Assembly (NCBI RefSeq): GCF_001522545.3
Contig: NC_031774.1
Location: forward strand, 23,097,884 to 23,161,883
DNA from: Parus major
Taxonomy: Eukaryota; Chordata; Aves; Passeriformes; Paridae
Length of the DNA stretch: 64,000 nt
Direction: 5' to 3'
Shown here: positions 50,531 through 63,479 of the stretch, piece by piece
How the letters are laid out: every line of letters begins with the position of its first letter
How positions within the stretch are numbered: position 1 is the stretch's first letter
The notes under the pieces: model-generated
What the model was told of the DNA's origin: nothing
The model's database searches: none
The model's input: the letters and a program-made list of their open reading frames with translations, nothing else
Program-made: the position numbers and the translations under genes

Positions 50531-51465
50531 CTGAAAAGGGGAAAGATGCAGAGCAGATGACAGCAAGATGATGACGATGATAAGGCCTACATACACAGAT
50601 GCAAAGAAAAAAGAAAATTGATGGCTCTAAGCTAGCTCTAAGAATCTCTCCTTTTCATAATCAGATAATTCAGCTTATTTCCAGTTGCCAATTAAGGTTG
50701 CCTTCAGTGAGTGGCTTAGTTCTCATGGGCATCCCATCTGTCTTGTTCCTGGCCCTTCCCCCCTGCCCTCCACCCTCAAGGGTATTGAGACTTTTTTAAG
50801 AGGAGGACATTGTTTACTCTACAGATTTATTTCTGTAATGTTGTACAGCAATAAAGGACTGAACAAGCCAAAAGTTTGTCTGATACCAAAGCCTGTGTCT
50901 ACTGCCAGAAAAAGCCAAGGGGGCGGGATCTTATTTGTCCCTAAGGAAAGAGTTGAACAAATTGTTCCAGCCAACCCAGATAGCAAAAGAAAATGAAGTA
51001 CTTTCATTGCTAGAAGTTGATACTTCTCACCATGATAACATCTTCCTTCCCAAGGATCCCAAACTATACAGCACCGGCAGTCTCGTTACTAGGAACAAAG
51101 CAAATGCTCCTTTCTGTAAAACAGGACTACACATTGCAGAGCTGGTATTTTCAATTTCCAGGCACACAACAGATCTAAAAGCAGCATCTGACCCTCAATG
51201 CTGTCACACACATCACAGATGCCTTCTCAGATAAATACTGTTAAACTGTCACACAAGAACCAGCATGGGTGTTCAAGTTAGAGCCAGAAGAAACATCCTT
51301 AACAGAAGAAGGGGATCTCAGACATCAGTTTGCAGAGTCCAGTGGAAGCAGTGCTACATCTGCAAGCTAAAAGCAAGATGTTTTTCACAATCATGCTCCA
51401 GCTGGCAGGTGGTCAGGAGACATTTCACCAGAAACAAAAGAAAAGAAGTGTTTTGTGACAAGAAG

Positions 51466-51503
51466 GAAAACAAAACAAAACCCAAAACAACAAAACAAAA
51501 CAA
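51466..51503. repeat. A-rich (CAAAA)n-like tract
   Basis: Repeats of CAAAA/CAAAAC with a CCC interruption; low complexity on the plus strand. Confidence 0.85.
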
Positions 51504-54416
51504 GTCCATTCCCATGTCTCCTGTTCACCTGTGATTGATGTATCAAACTAACAATTAAAGTTACAGAAAAAACAGTTTCCTAACCAAGTTAAGTTACAAC
51601 TGGCTATTATTTCTGAGCTTTCCAAAGAGTCTTGAATAGAGCAGCACAGGTACCTGCATACTGGAAGAGAAAGTTTCAGGCAAAGGGCTAGCCTGCAAGA
51701 AAAGTAAAACATAGGAAGGTTTTTTTTTTCTGGTTCTTTAAGCTGAATTGAGCAAAAAGACACACAGACTCCATTTAAGAGCCCAGAAAATATAAAGTGG
51801 GATGCTATGCACATTCCCTCTGTGTGATCAAATGCATTAGCGTGGGGGCCCTGTTTTTCTTCAGAATAGGAAAGATTAAGAAAACAGGTTGATAAATAAT
51901 GTATAGGGGGAACATGTTCCTTTAAGATATGTTGGCACAGACATTAGGCTGGAAGAAGCAAAGCAGCATTAGTGTGTAATTACACAGAGGGTTTTCAAGA
52001 GTCTGCATTTCATGAAGATTCAAGAGCAGGGCTGAGATTTCTCAGGCTTGTAATGAACAAATACCAGTAGCATTTCAGCATATCTATAAAATCAAGATTA
52101 GTCCTAAGAGAGATATAATTTTATTTGTTTAACTAAAATATGTGGATTAATTGGCAGAGAGGTGATTGATCCCTATTCCTGTAAGGGTCAGGAGTGAGCC
52201 AGATGAGGGAAGCCTCAAGGTACTCCCAAGATTGAAAGCAGATGTCCACATGACTGGGACAAATGAATACTGGAATAAAGTGGGAGAAAAAACTATACTT
52301 GAAGAGTAAAACAATTCTGGAAGGAAAACTGTAGAGATTAAGGTCAGCCCTCTGCAATCAGCAATCACGGTGCTAGACGGTGGATAGCAGTGAAATACAT
52401 ACTCAATTTCATTTCTTAGAGACAACTGGAAATACTCATTGCCACCTAAACACTTACTGCTTGATCCACACAGAGCTAGAAGAGCACATAATTTTCAATT
52501 CTGAAATTTCACTCGGATTTGCTAAATCCCAACAAATTGACTTATGGTAAAGCGGGACATTGCAATGCATGATGGAAATGCCACCAGGTTGCTCTTCAGC
52601 GGTGAATCCAGTGGAGAGGTCCATGGAACACCACTGTATTGAAAAGTATGCCCTCTGAGAGGAGTTTGAAGAATATCCAACACCTGTTCTTGACAGACTA
52701 ATTTCAATTTCTGAAAAGTTACAGAAGTATTTTTTTTGCCCAATAAACACTTAAAAAATTACATGTTTGGGCCTGCCTGATAGCTTTCTAAACCCTGGGC
52801 TTGGTCTCTAATTTTATGTCTGGACATCCTAATACCAAGTCCCTTCATCTCAAATCACTGCAGCATATTTCAAAACATGCACACTCCAATCCTCTCCTTC
52901 AGAAAAACATGGATTAAGGAAAACACTGGGAGAGTGCCCACAAACCTTCTAGAATCTCACAAGTTATCTTCGAAGATGCTGAGTCTAAAGATCAAGTTTA
53001 TTTGCTTGGGAGAGAAGTGTAGCCTTCAAAGCACAGCCAGAACAAATGTTGATAGTTGAGTGGATGAAGAGAAATCTTTTGGGCAGCGAGGGCTCACCAC
53101 CAAGCCGTGGGAGCCAGAACATATGACATTTTCATAACATGAAACTTTGCATTCTACACCCATATTGGCTATCATTTATTCTCCAATTTTTCCCACATTT
53201 CAAATCTTCAGACCTCGCAAAATTACTAAGCTTGTTCGTGCTTTGGTATGGGGACACAGTTTCATCTGCTAAACTCCAGATATTTTATAAAAGAAAAAAG
53301 AAAAAAGCGAATTACTAGGTCTATATTACAAAATGAATGAACATGCAGCCTTTTCCTGTCTTTCATGCAATCAGAAACTCCACAAAACACTGTGAACAAA
53401 AAACCATCGTAAAAATCCTATCTCTGAAAATAAATGGGAAAAACAAGATCTCCAGCAACTAAGTCAATCTGAGGGTTTTCCTCTGTGGTGACTGTTCTGT
53501 TTGTGATAACCGTCTTGAATCACTACTTATTCTTTCAAAGGTAAAAGAGGAACGGGAAGTGAGAGGAAGATGGTTATTATGTCAAGCTGAAGAAATACTA
53601 CAGAGAAGGATTTTGAACAGTTTCACTGCGTAAATGGTCTTCTGCTCACCTTTTCATTTTTGAAGTATATATGATCGTAAGTTTTGAAAAGGCACAGAGG
53701 CATCAGTTTGAAATTAGTTGCAAACTAAATCTAATCTGCAGATTCCTGAATGACAATTTCAGCTGGGTATTTCAAAGCCACCCTGCCTTCAACTCTGGTA
53801 GAGAAATCCTGTCACTGGGTAGAGGTCATTGTAATCCTGCTCTTTATCTTTCTTAAGGTCTTGTTTACTAACTGAACTTGTTTCTGTAGACAGAAAGCAC
53901 ACAGCTTTTCCCTCAAGAATTTTTTTGCAAATTAGCAAGAAGAGATAGCGCCCACATCCAGTATTTAAGGACTTAGGCAGGTTTTAAGAAAAGAAGAGGC
54001 ATCTTATTAAAGCATTCAACAGGACAACAATCACACAAGGAGACAAACAGTTCCAAGTTATACTCAGAAAAAGGAAGAATGAGTGCTTCTGAAACCAGAA
54101 GCAGTCTGTTAAACAGTTCACTTCAGTATTTCTCAAGCAGTTTGGTACTAACAGTCCTGACCAAGACAAGGAGAATTTGGTTTTCCATGTTTTTAAAATC
54201 GCTTTTCCGCAGAGTGACTGCGTCACATGAATGTTTGTAATAGAAAAGGTACTGAATTGTACAAAACCCATATACATTTCCAAAACATGCTCAGGGAGCC
54301 CTTGGCTAACCCAGAAAAATCCAGCATTCACAACATAACCAGTACGTGTCCAGCTCCATTCTGCTTCCAAAAGCCCCCTCAGGCTGGCCCTATTAACGGC
54401 ATCCTGATGTACTTAC

Positions 54417-54519
54417 TATTCAGTGAAGAACCTGGCAATGCCATACTGACTAATATCTTCTCTGTTCTCCAGCAGCTGGCTCACTGCATCCTCCATGTAT
54501 GTGAGCACATGTCGCTGAG
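54417..54519 (-). CDS. CSTPP1: CSTPP1 coding exon 2
   Basis: This 103-base exon encodes residues 16-49 and the first two bases of Tyr50. Recognisable pieces are AQRHVLTYMEDAV, SQLLENREDISQYG and IARFFTE. It has a pyrimidine-rich acceptor ending TTTGCAG (54520-54526) and a perfect donor GTAAGT (54411-54416). The phases fit exon 1 (1+2) and exon 3 (2+1). The pattern of a hydrophobic helix, an 'ENRED' turn and then 'ARFFTEYF' resembles the RIIa/DPY30-type dimerisation-docking helices found in several ciliary and centrosomal proteins. That domain reading is my inference from the residue pattern. The exon is nearly identical to the human protein as I recall it, which is strong evidence for a functional exon in this otherwise non-coding stretch. 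Confidence 0.95.
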
Positions 54520-57500
54520 CTGCAAATAAGAGAGAATAAGAGACAGAAGTTAGAATATTAGGGACCTGCAAAGCCCAGAGCCAGACAAGCCCAGCTGTGT
54601 GCCTTACACAAGACAGCAACCATTTGCTTCCTCTATTAGAGAGTGGAGGTCTCTTTCTCCCAGAAATGGATAGCAAAATTCATCACCTAAATCCTGCTTT
54701 CCTTCCTGGCTATACACAGTTAGTCATTAACAGTGCTGACTCTTTTTTAGAATCCCCTGAGATTTTGGAATTGAAAGAAGATAAAGAGTTGTGAGGCAGT
54801 TTCACTGGAAAATGCTTACTCCAGAGGAGTTCCTGATCTCTGCTCTGAGCCATCTTTCCTACATAGCTTGTCAATGCTGTTTCGATGGGGCTGTTGCAGA
54901 GCTTTAGGTGTTCCTTCCCTCTAGACCAAAGCCAAGTATCTTTAAGGTTGTTCTGCAAAGGTTTCTTCCTGAAGGTGCAAATAAAAGTACATCTATTTCC
55001 AAACAAGTGTCAATGAATGTGGCAGGTGGGGAACAGGTCTGAATGCCAAGAGAGATTTATACTGCTCAACAGCCAGTCTTAAATAACTGTCTAGGCCAAA
55101 CACAGGAGAATTTCAGAAATGGTGGATCTGCCAATACCCCACCACAGAATGACACTCATAAGAATCCTGAGTAAAGACAGTTTGGTGCAACACAAACTGT
55201 TCTGCTGCTTCTACAGGGGGCAGACTGTACAAAACAAGTATTTGCCAGGGAGGAAGCAGCACAGATTTACCACTGAGCCCCTTTGATGTTTTTGGCTAGA
55301 ACCCAAGTAAGAGCAACAAAGAGCCGAGTCTGAGGTGATGTGCCAGCTAGCAAGCAGTAGACTTTCCAAATCTACAAGTTCAACAATCAGAAGACAAGTT
55401 ACAACGAACCCAGGAAAATCATTCCTAACCTGGAAAGCACACAAACCCTGTTCCCAAACCACACACCTCCATCCTAAACACGTATCCTACTGCACTTTTG
55501 CAAGTAGTGTCGTGCTCTAAAAAGAGCAAGAGAAAACCCTTAGGGAATATAGGAAAGGCAAGGGGTGTTCTTGCTCCTTACCAATCTGCTCCAGACTTGG
55601 CAGAATCACCCCCTCACCAGCAAATGGCCAACCTCAGACCCACATCAATATTTTCCAAACCATTTTAATTTGTATTTAATATCCTGGTAAGCATCAAGCC
55701 TGTGCCACTTGATACACAGCATGGAAGGCCCTTTCATCTTAGTGTGAGGCAGGTGGACTTCAGGAGAGGCCCGGAAATTATTATTCCCAGTCGATACAGT
55801 GATTAAAAGTATGCATGAATATTGATTGCTATCAGGGGATTTCTCTGCCTAGAACACTTTTCAGGACAATGGTAAAATTGGTTAAGCACACCCTGGAAAA
55901 TACCTTGCAGCTGATAGCAAAATGGTGAGCCAAAGGTTTAAAGATATTATCTGGCACTAAAAGATATAGGGCGTAGCTTTATTTAATTATTTTAATGCAA
56001 AGGAATAAATTTAATTTATGTGAGTGATTAAAGAAAAATAGCTCTGCGCACCTGTGTCCCCTGAGGGAAGAATGAGTCCATGCAGCTCAGTCATAGGCTC
56101 AAGATAGCAACAACTGGGTAACTTTACTTCAGCCCGTCCTTCCTCCCTCCTCCTGATGCAGTCCATCTCACACTCAGCAATCATCTCCTCAGGCCCCTCT
56201 TGAGATGTCAGCAGTACCAGAATATGCCAGGAAATGGTACTAGCAGACAGACTTCCACTCATCTCAGCCTGGAATGAACTTCTGCTCAACTGCAAAACCA
56301 TTCTCAACAGCTTATGGGGAAGTATGCACTCCTTTCATAGAACAGTCCCTATCAATGAACTATATTTCTGTTATTTTGCTTCTTTAGAGTAATAAACCAC
56401 CCTTAAAAGTGTTTGGGAATAGACAGGCATGGTCCCACAGTGCTACACAGGACAATGTGGCTGCCCTCTATAGTAAAAACCTTTTTTTTACTTCTCCTGC
56501 TCCTGGAGAATAAATTAACTTTCAACATAGAATTTTAGACATTTCAAAATGTACACAAAAATACATAGGTCACAACTGAATACAATTACTTGTAAAAGAG
56601 TACTTCTCTTAAGCTTTTTGTTACATAGCCTAAGGATCCTGGCAAAGAACCTCTTTCCCTATTTCCCAGAAGAGTGGGTAGAGGTGTGGGGAAGGGAAGA
56701 AAACTGTGAGCAGAGAAGTTACAAGAAAATAGCACTTGAAATCTCCTTGAGAAGTCTCCCTCTTTGTACCTTTGGCTGCTGTGCTCTTTTCCAGGTAGCA
56801 CAGCTCACACTGCCAAACTAAATTCCAGCTCTGGCTTCCTGTTCACCGACTGCCCAGTTCCATGGAACGATGCAAGTAATATGTTTTATAACCCAACTAA
56901 TGCTACACTATACAGGAAAGTCATAGAACAAAATGTAATTTGCAGACAGGTTTTAGCAGGCCAGAGAGGCAAAATAAAGTGCCAGGAGTCTGGTTTTAGC
57001 AAAAGAGTAGTTCCTTAATTAACACAAATGTTACTTTCCATAACAAACACTGGAACCATACCGGAACATTAACTGTTTATGCAAGCATAGTCAAAAATCT
57101 GTAGAGTTCTAGGCAAAATAAATGAGATGATTCATACATTTTAATAGTTTTTTTTAAATCCAGGGATAATGACGGTTGCTCATATTTTTGAGGCCCACTT
57201 TGGAATAATAAGGCAGCAAGTCCAAATCAGAATGTAAAGCCCAAATACTCATGCCCCTGTGCTATAACAGCTTTCTGTCTCTACTAATTTTCTTCCTGAC
57301 AGAACTCCAGTATACTGAAGTTTCCATACAGGAGGTGTTACATTAGGACATCATCCTCGGTATTTGTTTGTTTCAGGTTTATTGCAACAGAAGTTCCCTA
57401 CTCATACAGAACTTTCTGATGCAACCCATATTCTTTAAACTATAACAAAAATTTTTGACTCTGAAATCCCAGGCAACTACCCCAAACAGGAAGCCAGTGT

Positions 57501-58078
57501 GCCTGCCACACTCATTGGGTAGGTGCCACACTCTCTGCTGTCAGATTTAAAAACTAACAGTCAGCTTTCACAAAAGAATCTGACAGAGTAAGTTCACAGA
57601 GGATTTTTCAGGCAGCCCATAACCTGATGCTAAGTAAATACCTTTGCACAGAATATCTTAATTCTTATTACTAAACCACCAACAGTGACGTTATACTTGG
57701 ACCCTCAGTCCAATCAGTAGCAGCATGTACAGCTCCTCCAAAGCTGCCTCCTGCTGCACTTAAGAGTACAGCCTCTGATACTCATGTGCTTACATCCCAC
57801 CATCACTCACAAGCCCAATGTTTAAAATGAAATTTGGAATGAATGCACTTTTGGCTCAGAACCAAATTCAAGGCTGAGCAGCGGCTGTTCAATGCAAGCA
57901 TGGCCAGACTTCAGCTTACAAGTACAAGGCATAATGAGGATTCCACCCACAGTCAATCCACAATCTCTATGGATTTCTCTACAACAGATCACAACTAATT
58001 CCGTTTAGCCATAACCACACCAAATTATTTGGCATATGTATTTAACATAGTAAAAATAGTCTTTTTATAAGTTACCAA

Positions 58079-58360
58079 TGTGAAAAACAAGGTTCACTTA
58101 CTTAATAAATTATAAAAGGTTTAATATGAACAAAAAGACAATTAGGAGACAAAGATAATAAAGCAAAGGGTTAAAACGGCCGGGTGCCCTGGCACACTGC
58201 CAGGAGTACACCTAATATCTTTGGAACACTCTTTTTATCCCATCCTGCTGTGGGGTTTTAATGCATATTCATACTTTTCCAATAAGCATTTTGCATGGCT
58301 ATGCCCTGAATCTGCCTTTTTAGAGCAAGCATCTTAAAGATTTTATTTCCCTTTATCACA
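58079..58360 (-). mobile_element. LTR-like retroviral remnant
   Basis: Read on the minus strand this 282-bp segment begins TGTGATAAAGGG and ends CTTGTTTTTCACA, so it has TG...CA ends with a 5-bp inverted TGTGA/TCACA. Inside, in a plausible U3-R-U5 order, are a TATA-like GGGATAAAAAGAG, a CpG-bearing stem-loop (CCTGGCA/TGCCAGG, 58188-58204) beside a CGGCCG, a pyrimidine-rich stretch and ATTAAA near the end. The size suits a class II (ERVK-like) LTR. I see no target duplication, no clear purine tract before the presumed U3 and no clear primer-binding site after it (TTGGTAACTT follows). The call rests on layout, not on a database match. Confidence 0.4.
58188..58204. repeat. 7-bp stem, 3-base loop hairpin
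   Basis: CCTGGCA at 58188-58194 pairs with TGCCAGG at 58198-58204 across the loop CAC. It is inside the LTR-like segment, where it would fall in the R/U5 part of the transcript on the minus strand. Confidence 0.8.
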
Positions 58361-58363
58361 TAT

Positions 58364-58561
58364 TTATTTGGGCTGGGGTTCCTTCTTCTGCAGGCAGTTA
58401 GTGTTGATAGCAGCCTGGGCCTCATCATCTGTTTCCTGGAGGTTATCTTGCTTTATACAGACAGGACCTAGCCCTAAGGTCCAAAATTCTCTTGACCCAT
58501 GCCTAAGACTTACTAGCAGGAGAAAAAGACATAGCAAAAGCATATAATATATAACATTCAT
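58364..58561 (-). pseudogene. Short hydrophobic ORF next to LTR-like segment, possible retroviral remnant
   Basis: This ORF of 65 codons has a strongly hydrophobic stretch near its N-terminus (VIYYMLLLCLFLLLVSL, about residues 3-19) followed by a polar, acidic/Gln-rich tail (for example LQETDDEAQAAINTN). Its stop lies three bases before the presumed U3 edge of the LTR-like segment. The frame stays open upstream of the ATG for about 16 codons before a stop. In that position it could be the end of a decayed envelope gene or an accessory remnant. It could also be chance. I do not recognise the protein family. Confidence 0.25.
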
Positions 58562-58921
58562 CTTAATATTGCGAAAGCAAATATCACAATACGGATTTAT
58601 ACCACCAAGTTACTTGTTTCAATCTTTTGATGAAAACAAACAATCCACCACTTTGTAGGTTTGATTACAAATGTAAGAACAAGCACTGATACTTGAAAAG
58701 TCTTGAAGAAAAATTTAATGCAAATAATATCACTGCACAAAATTTAATATATGCACTGAAATTCAGTGAAGAAATTCAGAAGAAAGGAAGGAAATAGATG
58801 TCACCTTTAAGTCATGATACTGTGTATATATAATGGTTTTATTATCCAAGACATGACTTCTTATGACTTCTTCTGAAACAAAAGCTGTCTATCAAAGCAA
58901 TTTGTAAGCACACAAGAGGGC

Positions 58922-58957
58922 TTTTTTTTTGATTTGGTTTGGTTTTTGTTTTTGTTA
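58922..58957. repeat. T-rich (TTTGG)-like tract
   Basis: T-runs are broken by GG and G; this is the reverse-strand equivalent of the A-rich (AxCy) tracts in intron 2. Confidence 0.8.
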
Positions 58958-59968
58958 AGTTGGGGTCATTTTTGGCATAACTGAATATGCTGAAAAATCA
59001 GGAGTGGGAATTCCTGGAAAATGAGACCAGCTTTTCTTACTTATTTGCCTCCTTCTCAGCTGAAGTGCTGAAAATACACACTATTGATGCAATTAACATT
59101 ATGATTCATTTCAGTTATCAGAAGCTCAAGAGCATAACAAGCTTTAATGTATCTGGAGTATTTCTGGCATTTCTTAATCGCTGAGAACATATCCTTTGAG
59201 AGCATAAGGTAATAGTTAAACACCCTTTCATTAGTTGTTCTAAACCAGAGCTTAACTAAGGACACCACCTTATCACAGATATTGGAAAGATACATCTGTA
59301 GTAACATAAAATCAATTTCATGCAAATATTATCAAAACAATAATGATGCAAGAGAGAAATAGTGAGGATAAAAATTGCAACAACAAAATCACATCAACTC
59401 AGGAAATTTTTCCAGCATTAATGGTTTTTCAGGATGTTCTTCATAATCTTTTCAGATATCATTAAGGACTTAATCTCTTTAGATGTTGCTAAGTAATGGC
59501 CAGGGAAAGAGAAGTGAACAAAACAATTAACCTAAATGTCACATCTCTGTACTGTCATAGTTCCTTCCAGCCTTGCATAGCTTCACAGTGTAATTTCCTA
59601 TTAACCCTCAAAAGGAAAATGTTTTTTGAAGGACAGAATATATAAGTACAAGTAGATCTTGTCATACTACAGGTATTACACAACATGAGACGTGCTCTTA
59701 CTCAGGAGCACATGCCAAGGGGTCACACAATGTAACTATAGCATATTTCATATGTTCGAAGTTTCAAAATCACTTTCAACAAAAAATTTAAGAAACATTT
59801 CCATTTATTATTTAATCTTGACCATAGCTGAGAATTTGTTTCAAACAATGAGCAAAATACTGCACACAGACTGACTTAATTGTGCAACTCCTTCCAGCAG
59901 TCTGCTTGCTGCAAGGTGTCACACAGCTGCTAGAAACCACCCCCTCACCAAAGCAAATCTTTGAGCTA

Positions 59969-60013
59969 TCTTTTCTTTTTTTGTTTGGCTGGGGTTTTTG
60001 GAGGTTTTTGTTT
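59969..60013. repeat. T-rich low-complexity tract
   Basis: T-runs are separated by G or GGGG clusters, similar in type to the tract at 58922. Confidence 0.7.
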
Positions 60014-60189
60014 CAATCTAAAATTATTAGTCGTGGAAGAAATTGTCATTCCAGTTTGTTATAAGGCATTAAGTAGCCTAATGGTTCCCTATCTATTCAT
60101 GCTCAGAGGGACATAAGCAAAGGACTGTACTCTCCAGTTCTGGAAGTCTAATTCAGGATCAGATTCCACCTGTACATTTCAAGTTAAGG

Positions 60190-60280
60190 TGGAAATCCTG
60201 TGGTGCAAGCAGTATAGTGGTGAAACCCCCATCTTTTGGACAAAGTACTAGACTGAGTCTAAGAAGATTCAAATTTAATT
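60190..60280 (+). mobile_element. Possible tRNA-derived SINE remnant
   Basis: The plus strand has a tRNA-like order: AGCAGTATAGTGGTGAAAC (A-box-like region), then GTACTAGACTGAGTCTAAGA, then AGATTCAAATTT (a weak B-box, cf. GGTTCAAATCC). This is the arrangement of MIR or other old tRNA-SINE heads. It is strongly diverged and cannot be assigned firmly. Confidence 0.3.
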
Positions 60281-61437
60281 AACATCTACATTGTAGCACT
60301 TCTATTTGTACAACAGAGCAAGAAACAAAAATTTTAAAAAGGCATTTTCTTCTCTTTTTATAGACCATGAGATCTTTCAGCCACAGTGCTTCACAGAAGT
60401 TCACCAGATATCTATACTAAGAGGAGAATCAGTGTCAGCTGAAATATCTGGATAACAATGTGCTTATTATGCTGTTAAAGGAAATGTTTTTATTTGCACT
60501 TTCCAGATCAGTATTTCTTAAGACTGTTCAGAAGACGAGTAAGCCTTAGGCTTCAGCATAGTCTCTACACAGCTGAAGTCCTCTGTTGGGAGCTCAGTTT
60601 TGTAAAGGAATGTATCCTCCTTCTAAGCATTGAACCTGAGACCTTTTATGAGAGAGATGAGGAAACACAACCATGTTTCTGGCACTTGATAGGCCCATGC
60701 TTTACTGATAAGGCACTTTCCTAGCAGAGTATTTGCGTTCATATATGCCTTATATTGGCAAAGAAGGACAAGAAACAACATCCTGGAGCTGGGTAGTAGA
60801 AGGCAGGAGAATACACAGAAAATAGGAGTTTGGAAATTTGCAGTACTCTACTGCTTTTTCTCCATAACAGGAAAGGAGAGCAGGGAAGTAATACAATATG
60901 AAGCTTCAGAGACAGCTGCATGAGCAGAACAATACACTAAGTGCTCCACTGCCTGCTATAAATAACTGAGCAATCACCAGTTATTAAACCATAATGAGGA
61001 AGGCATGAAAAAGTGTCTCAAATGTGCCTCATCCTGCCTACTGTAGTTCCAGTCTCATCCATCAAATGAGAGACACATTATCATCACTATACCCAAACAA
61101 TAAATGTTGTTTATTCAGTGAAAATACTGTTTATAATGTCCTGCTTGTAATGACATCATCTTCACTGTAGTCTTTCTGCCAATTCTGCAGACCTCATCTC
61201 CATTCCTATTCACTAAGTAATGGTCATCTCTTTTCTTTTACTTACTGTCTCATTGTGGCACGAGACATGTTGCCCTGATTTTTATATTCCAGGAACTTTG
61301 GCATAACAAAGCTTTGCAACTATTCTTCATCTTAAGTGAATATGTAATTCTCTCCCTGTTCATTTCTATTTTAACTCACAACTGCTTTTACTTCCCTTTT
61401 AGCATTCTAACTGGTTGTAGAAGAATTATCTCAAATG

Positions 61438-61456
61438 GTGGGGGGGAAGGGGGTGT
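61438..61456. repeat. G-rich run
   Basis: GTGGGGGGGAAGGGGGTGTGG contains G-runs of seven and five. This is a short G-rich tract in intron 1. Confidence 0.8.
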
Positions 61457-62000
61457 GGAGTAACACAGCAAGTAGCACATTATGTTATTCTGGCTGCTCA
61501 ATTTATATGTTGGCCTTGGTTTTGGTTCCTGAGAAAGGGAAGAGGGGAAGAAGGGTTTGGGTGTTACCCATTCCAGCTCAGAAATGGCAGGGTCATCTGG
61601 TCTGTGAGAGTCAGAGAATATCTTAAGCTAGGGAAACACAACTTCAGGATGAAATTACAGAAAGTGAAATTTATCACAGTTCCTTACAACCCCCACTTCA
61701 GACAACTGTATTAACAAAACTTTGAAGTGCACAATAGAACACCTAATGTGATAAATGGTGATTTCAGAATGCCAGTATAGAAATCAGAAAAGCAACTTAG
61801 AAAAACATGTGGGGAGGTGTGTTTATTTGGGGTGGGAGGAGGGGGAGTTAGAGGTTGTTTTGTTTTGGTTTTTAACCATCTTCCTACTGCTAATACACAC
61901 TAAATTCCTTAGGATCTGTGAGCAGTTTGACAAGTTAGAAAGTCTCATGAAGGCAGAAACACTGGTTTTGGTAACATTTATATCTAATAAGAATATGCTT

Positions 62001-62012
62001 CCCCCCCCCCCC
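62001..62012. repeat. C homopolymer (12)
   Basis: Twelve consecutive C, prone to length variation and sequencing error. Confidence 0.9.
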
Positions 62013-63479
62013 AATAGCAGAAACTGCAATCTAAACTCAAGGTATACTAAGTAATGAATGGAACAGACTATTAGACATGCTATTCCTCAACCTAATGTGG
62101 TCACACTTGTCCTTCTTCTGACCCCAATATCAGAACAATTTAGAAACTTGTACAAAATGAAAAGAGAATTCCAAATCAGCATGTGGAACAGAGATAAAAG
62201 GAGGCTCACTTAAGTGACTAGTAAAGCTGCTTGTACCTAACAATCCTGTACATCTAAGAAATCTCATGTCTTAGCTTCAGATGTGCAACAGAAAACTGGT
62301 TTATTTTCACACTTTAAGTATTTTTAGTCTGCTTCCTACATTGTTTTGAGGGATTCAATCCTAACTGACAAGTTTAACCCAATTAAAAGTGCCTATTTCA
62401 TTAAAAACAATTACAAGAACCTAAAACCAAGTTGGCTCATTAAGAAAAAGAAATTTTTCAGGTTTCAACCTAGAGCCACTCTGGAAAAGTTATGAACTTC
62501 TCTATTAGCATGTAGGTTGAAAATGCTGAGGTAATGTGACAGACTAGCACAAACCCAAAGGGTGTGTCTAGTGTGTCTACATGGCACTGTGATGCTATTC
62601 TCAAACACCCAAAGCTCCACAACTGAAATCAGCAATAAGAACTTCAGTGAGGCGAGTCCCATGAGAGTCACCCTGAATAGAGCAGTAAACAAACCTCCTT
62701 CTGCCTTGAGTTTCCTTGACACAGAACAGCATTACAGTTATGCAGGTATGCACAAAGCACCCTAACAGCAGCACAGCAGCAACAGCACAATTCTACTCTA
62801 AGACAACTTAGATCACTCCTTTGCTTAAATGGTTAAACAAAAGTTTTTTAGTCTAGTGCCCCCTGCAATACAGCTTTTCCATTTACAGCAGTGTTTCTAT
62901 ACTCTTGTTCCATTTTGACTTACAGAAATGGCAAAACCATGATGGAACAAGTACCACAAAACAATAATTTCTGACCATCCCTTGTACAAGAAAATGATAG
63001 AAAATCATGTATACATTTATAAGGGTTACTACCGAACAGTCTCTTGTGCTTAGGAAGTAATGGCTGAAGAGTTTCACTTCACAAACATTCTCTTGAACAC
63101 AATCCAAATGCTTAGTACTTGTAATTCATCTCCTCTTCAGCAATTAAATGAAGTCATATTGACTTTATTCCATCCTAATTATTTTTATTTGACACATTAA
63201 CATCAAATCGCTTTGCTCCTTACTTTCCTGGAACATCAAGCCATTAGAGACAGCTTAAAAAGGATGTAGTCTTCAAAGGCAGCTGCTCCACGGGTTGAAA
63301 GATTTTCATTTTATGTAGGAAACATTTCCATTGTTACCTAATTTCAGAACAAAAGCTAGTATTCGAACCATCTCGCAACATAAGAGCAGCGCTCCTTCCC
63401 ACTGCTGGGAAACGAGCATGAAATAGGGATGCTCACACAGATCTGCGAGCAAAACAAGTGGGCAATGGGTGAAGTCTAT

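Larger units (their letters stand above)
39052..54416 (-). other. CSTPP1: CSTPP1 intron 2 (15.4 kb)
   Basis: This phase-2 intron runs from donor GTAAGT to acceptor CCACAG. It is mostly unique AT-rich DNA. It holds old SINE/LINE remnants at about 40655-40745 and 50400-50530, a (CA)13 microsatellite at 43237-43262, a short minus-strand CR1 piece at 48130-48232, and A-rich tracts near 47040, 48030 and 51470. ATG ORFs of up to about 115 codons occur on both strands but show no family resemblance or splice context. Confidence 0.85.

Noticed and set aside
52454..52750. 98-codon minus-strand ORF
   Set aside because: It is on the gene strand but inside intron 2. Exon 2 joins exon 3 in perfect phase without it and it matches no part of CSTPP1. 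A cassette exon cannot be excluded but nothing supports one.
54520..54676. N-terminal extension of the exon 2 reading frame to an ATG at 54676
   Set aside because: The open frame continues past the acceptor TTTGCAG into intron 1 by chance. The spliced frame from exon 1 matches the known protein, so this is not the start.
60590..60720. Possible tRNA gene on the minus strand
   Set aside because: There is a B-box-like GGTTCAATGC but no acceptor-stem pairing or cloverleaf could be drawn, so it is listed only as a possible SINE remnant.
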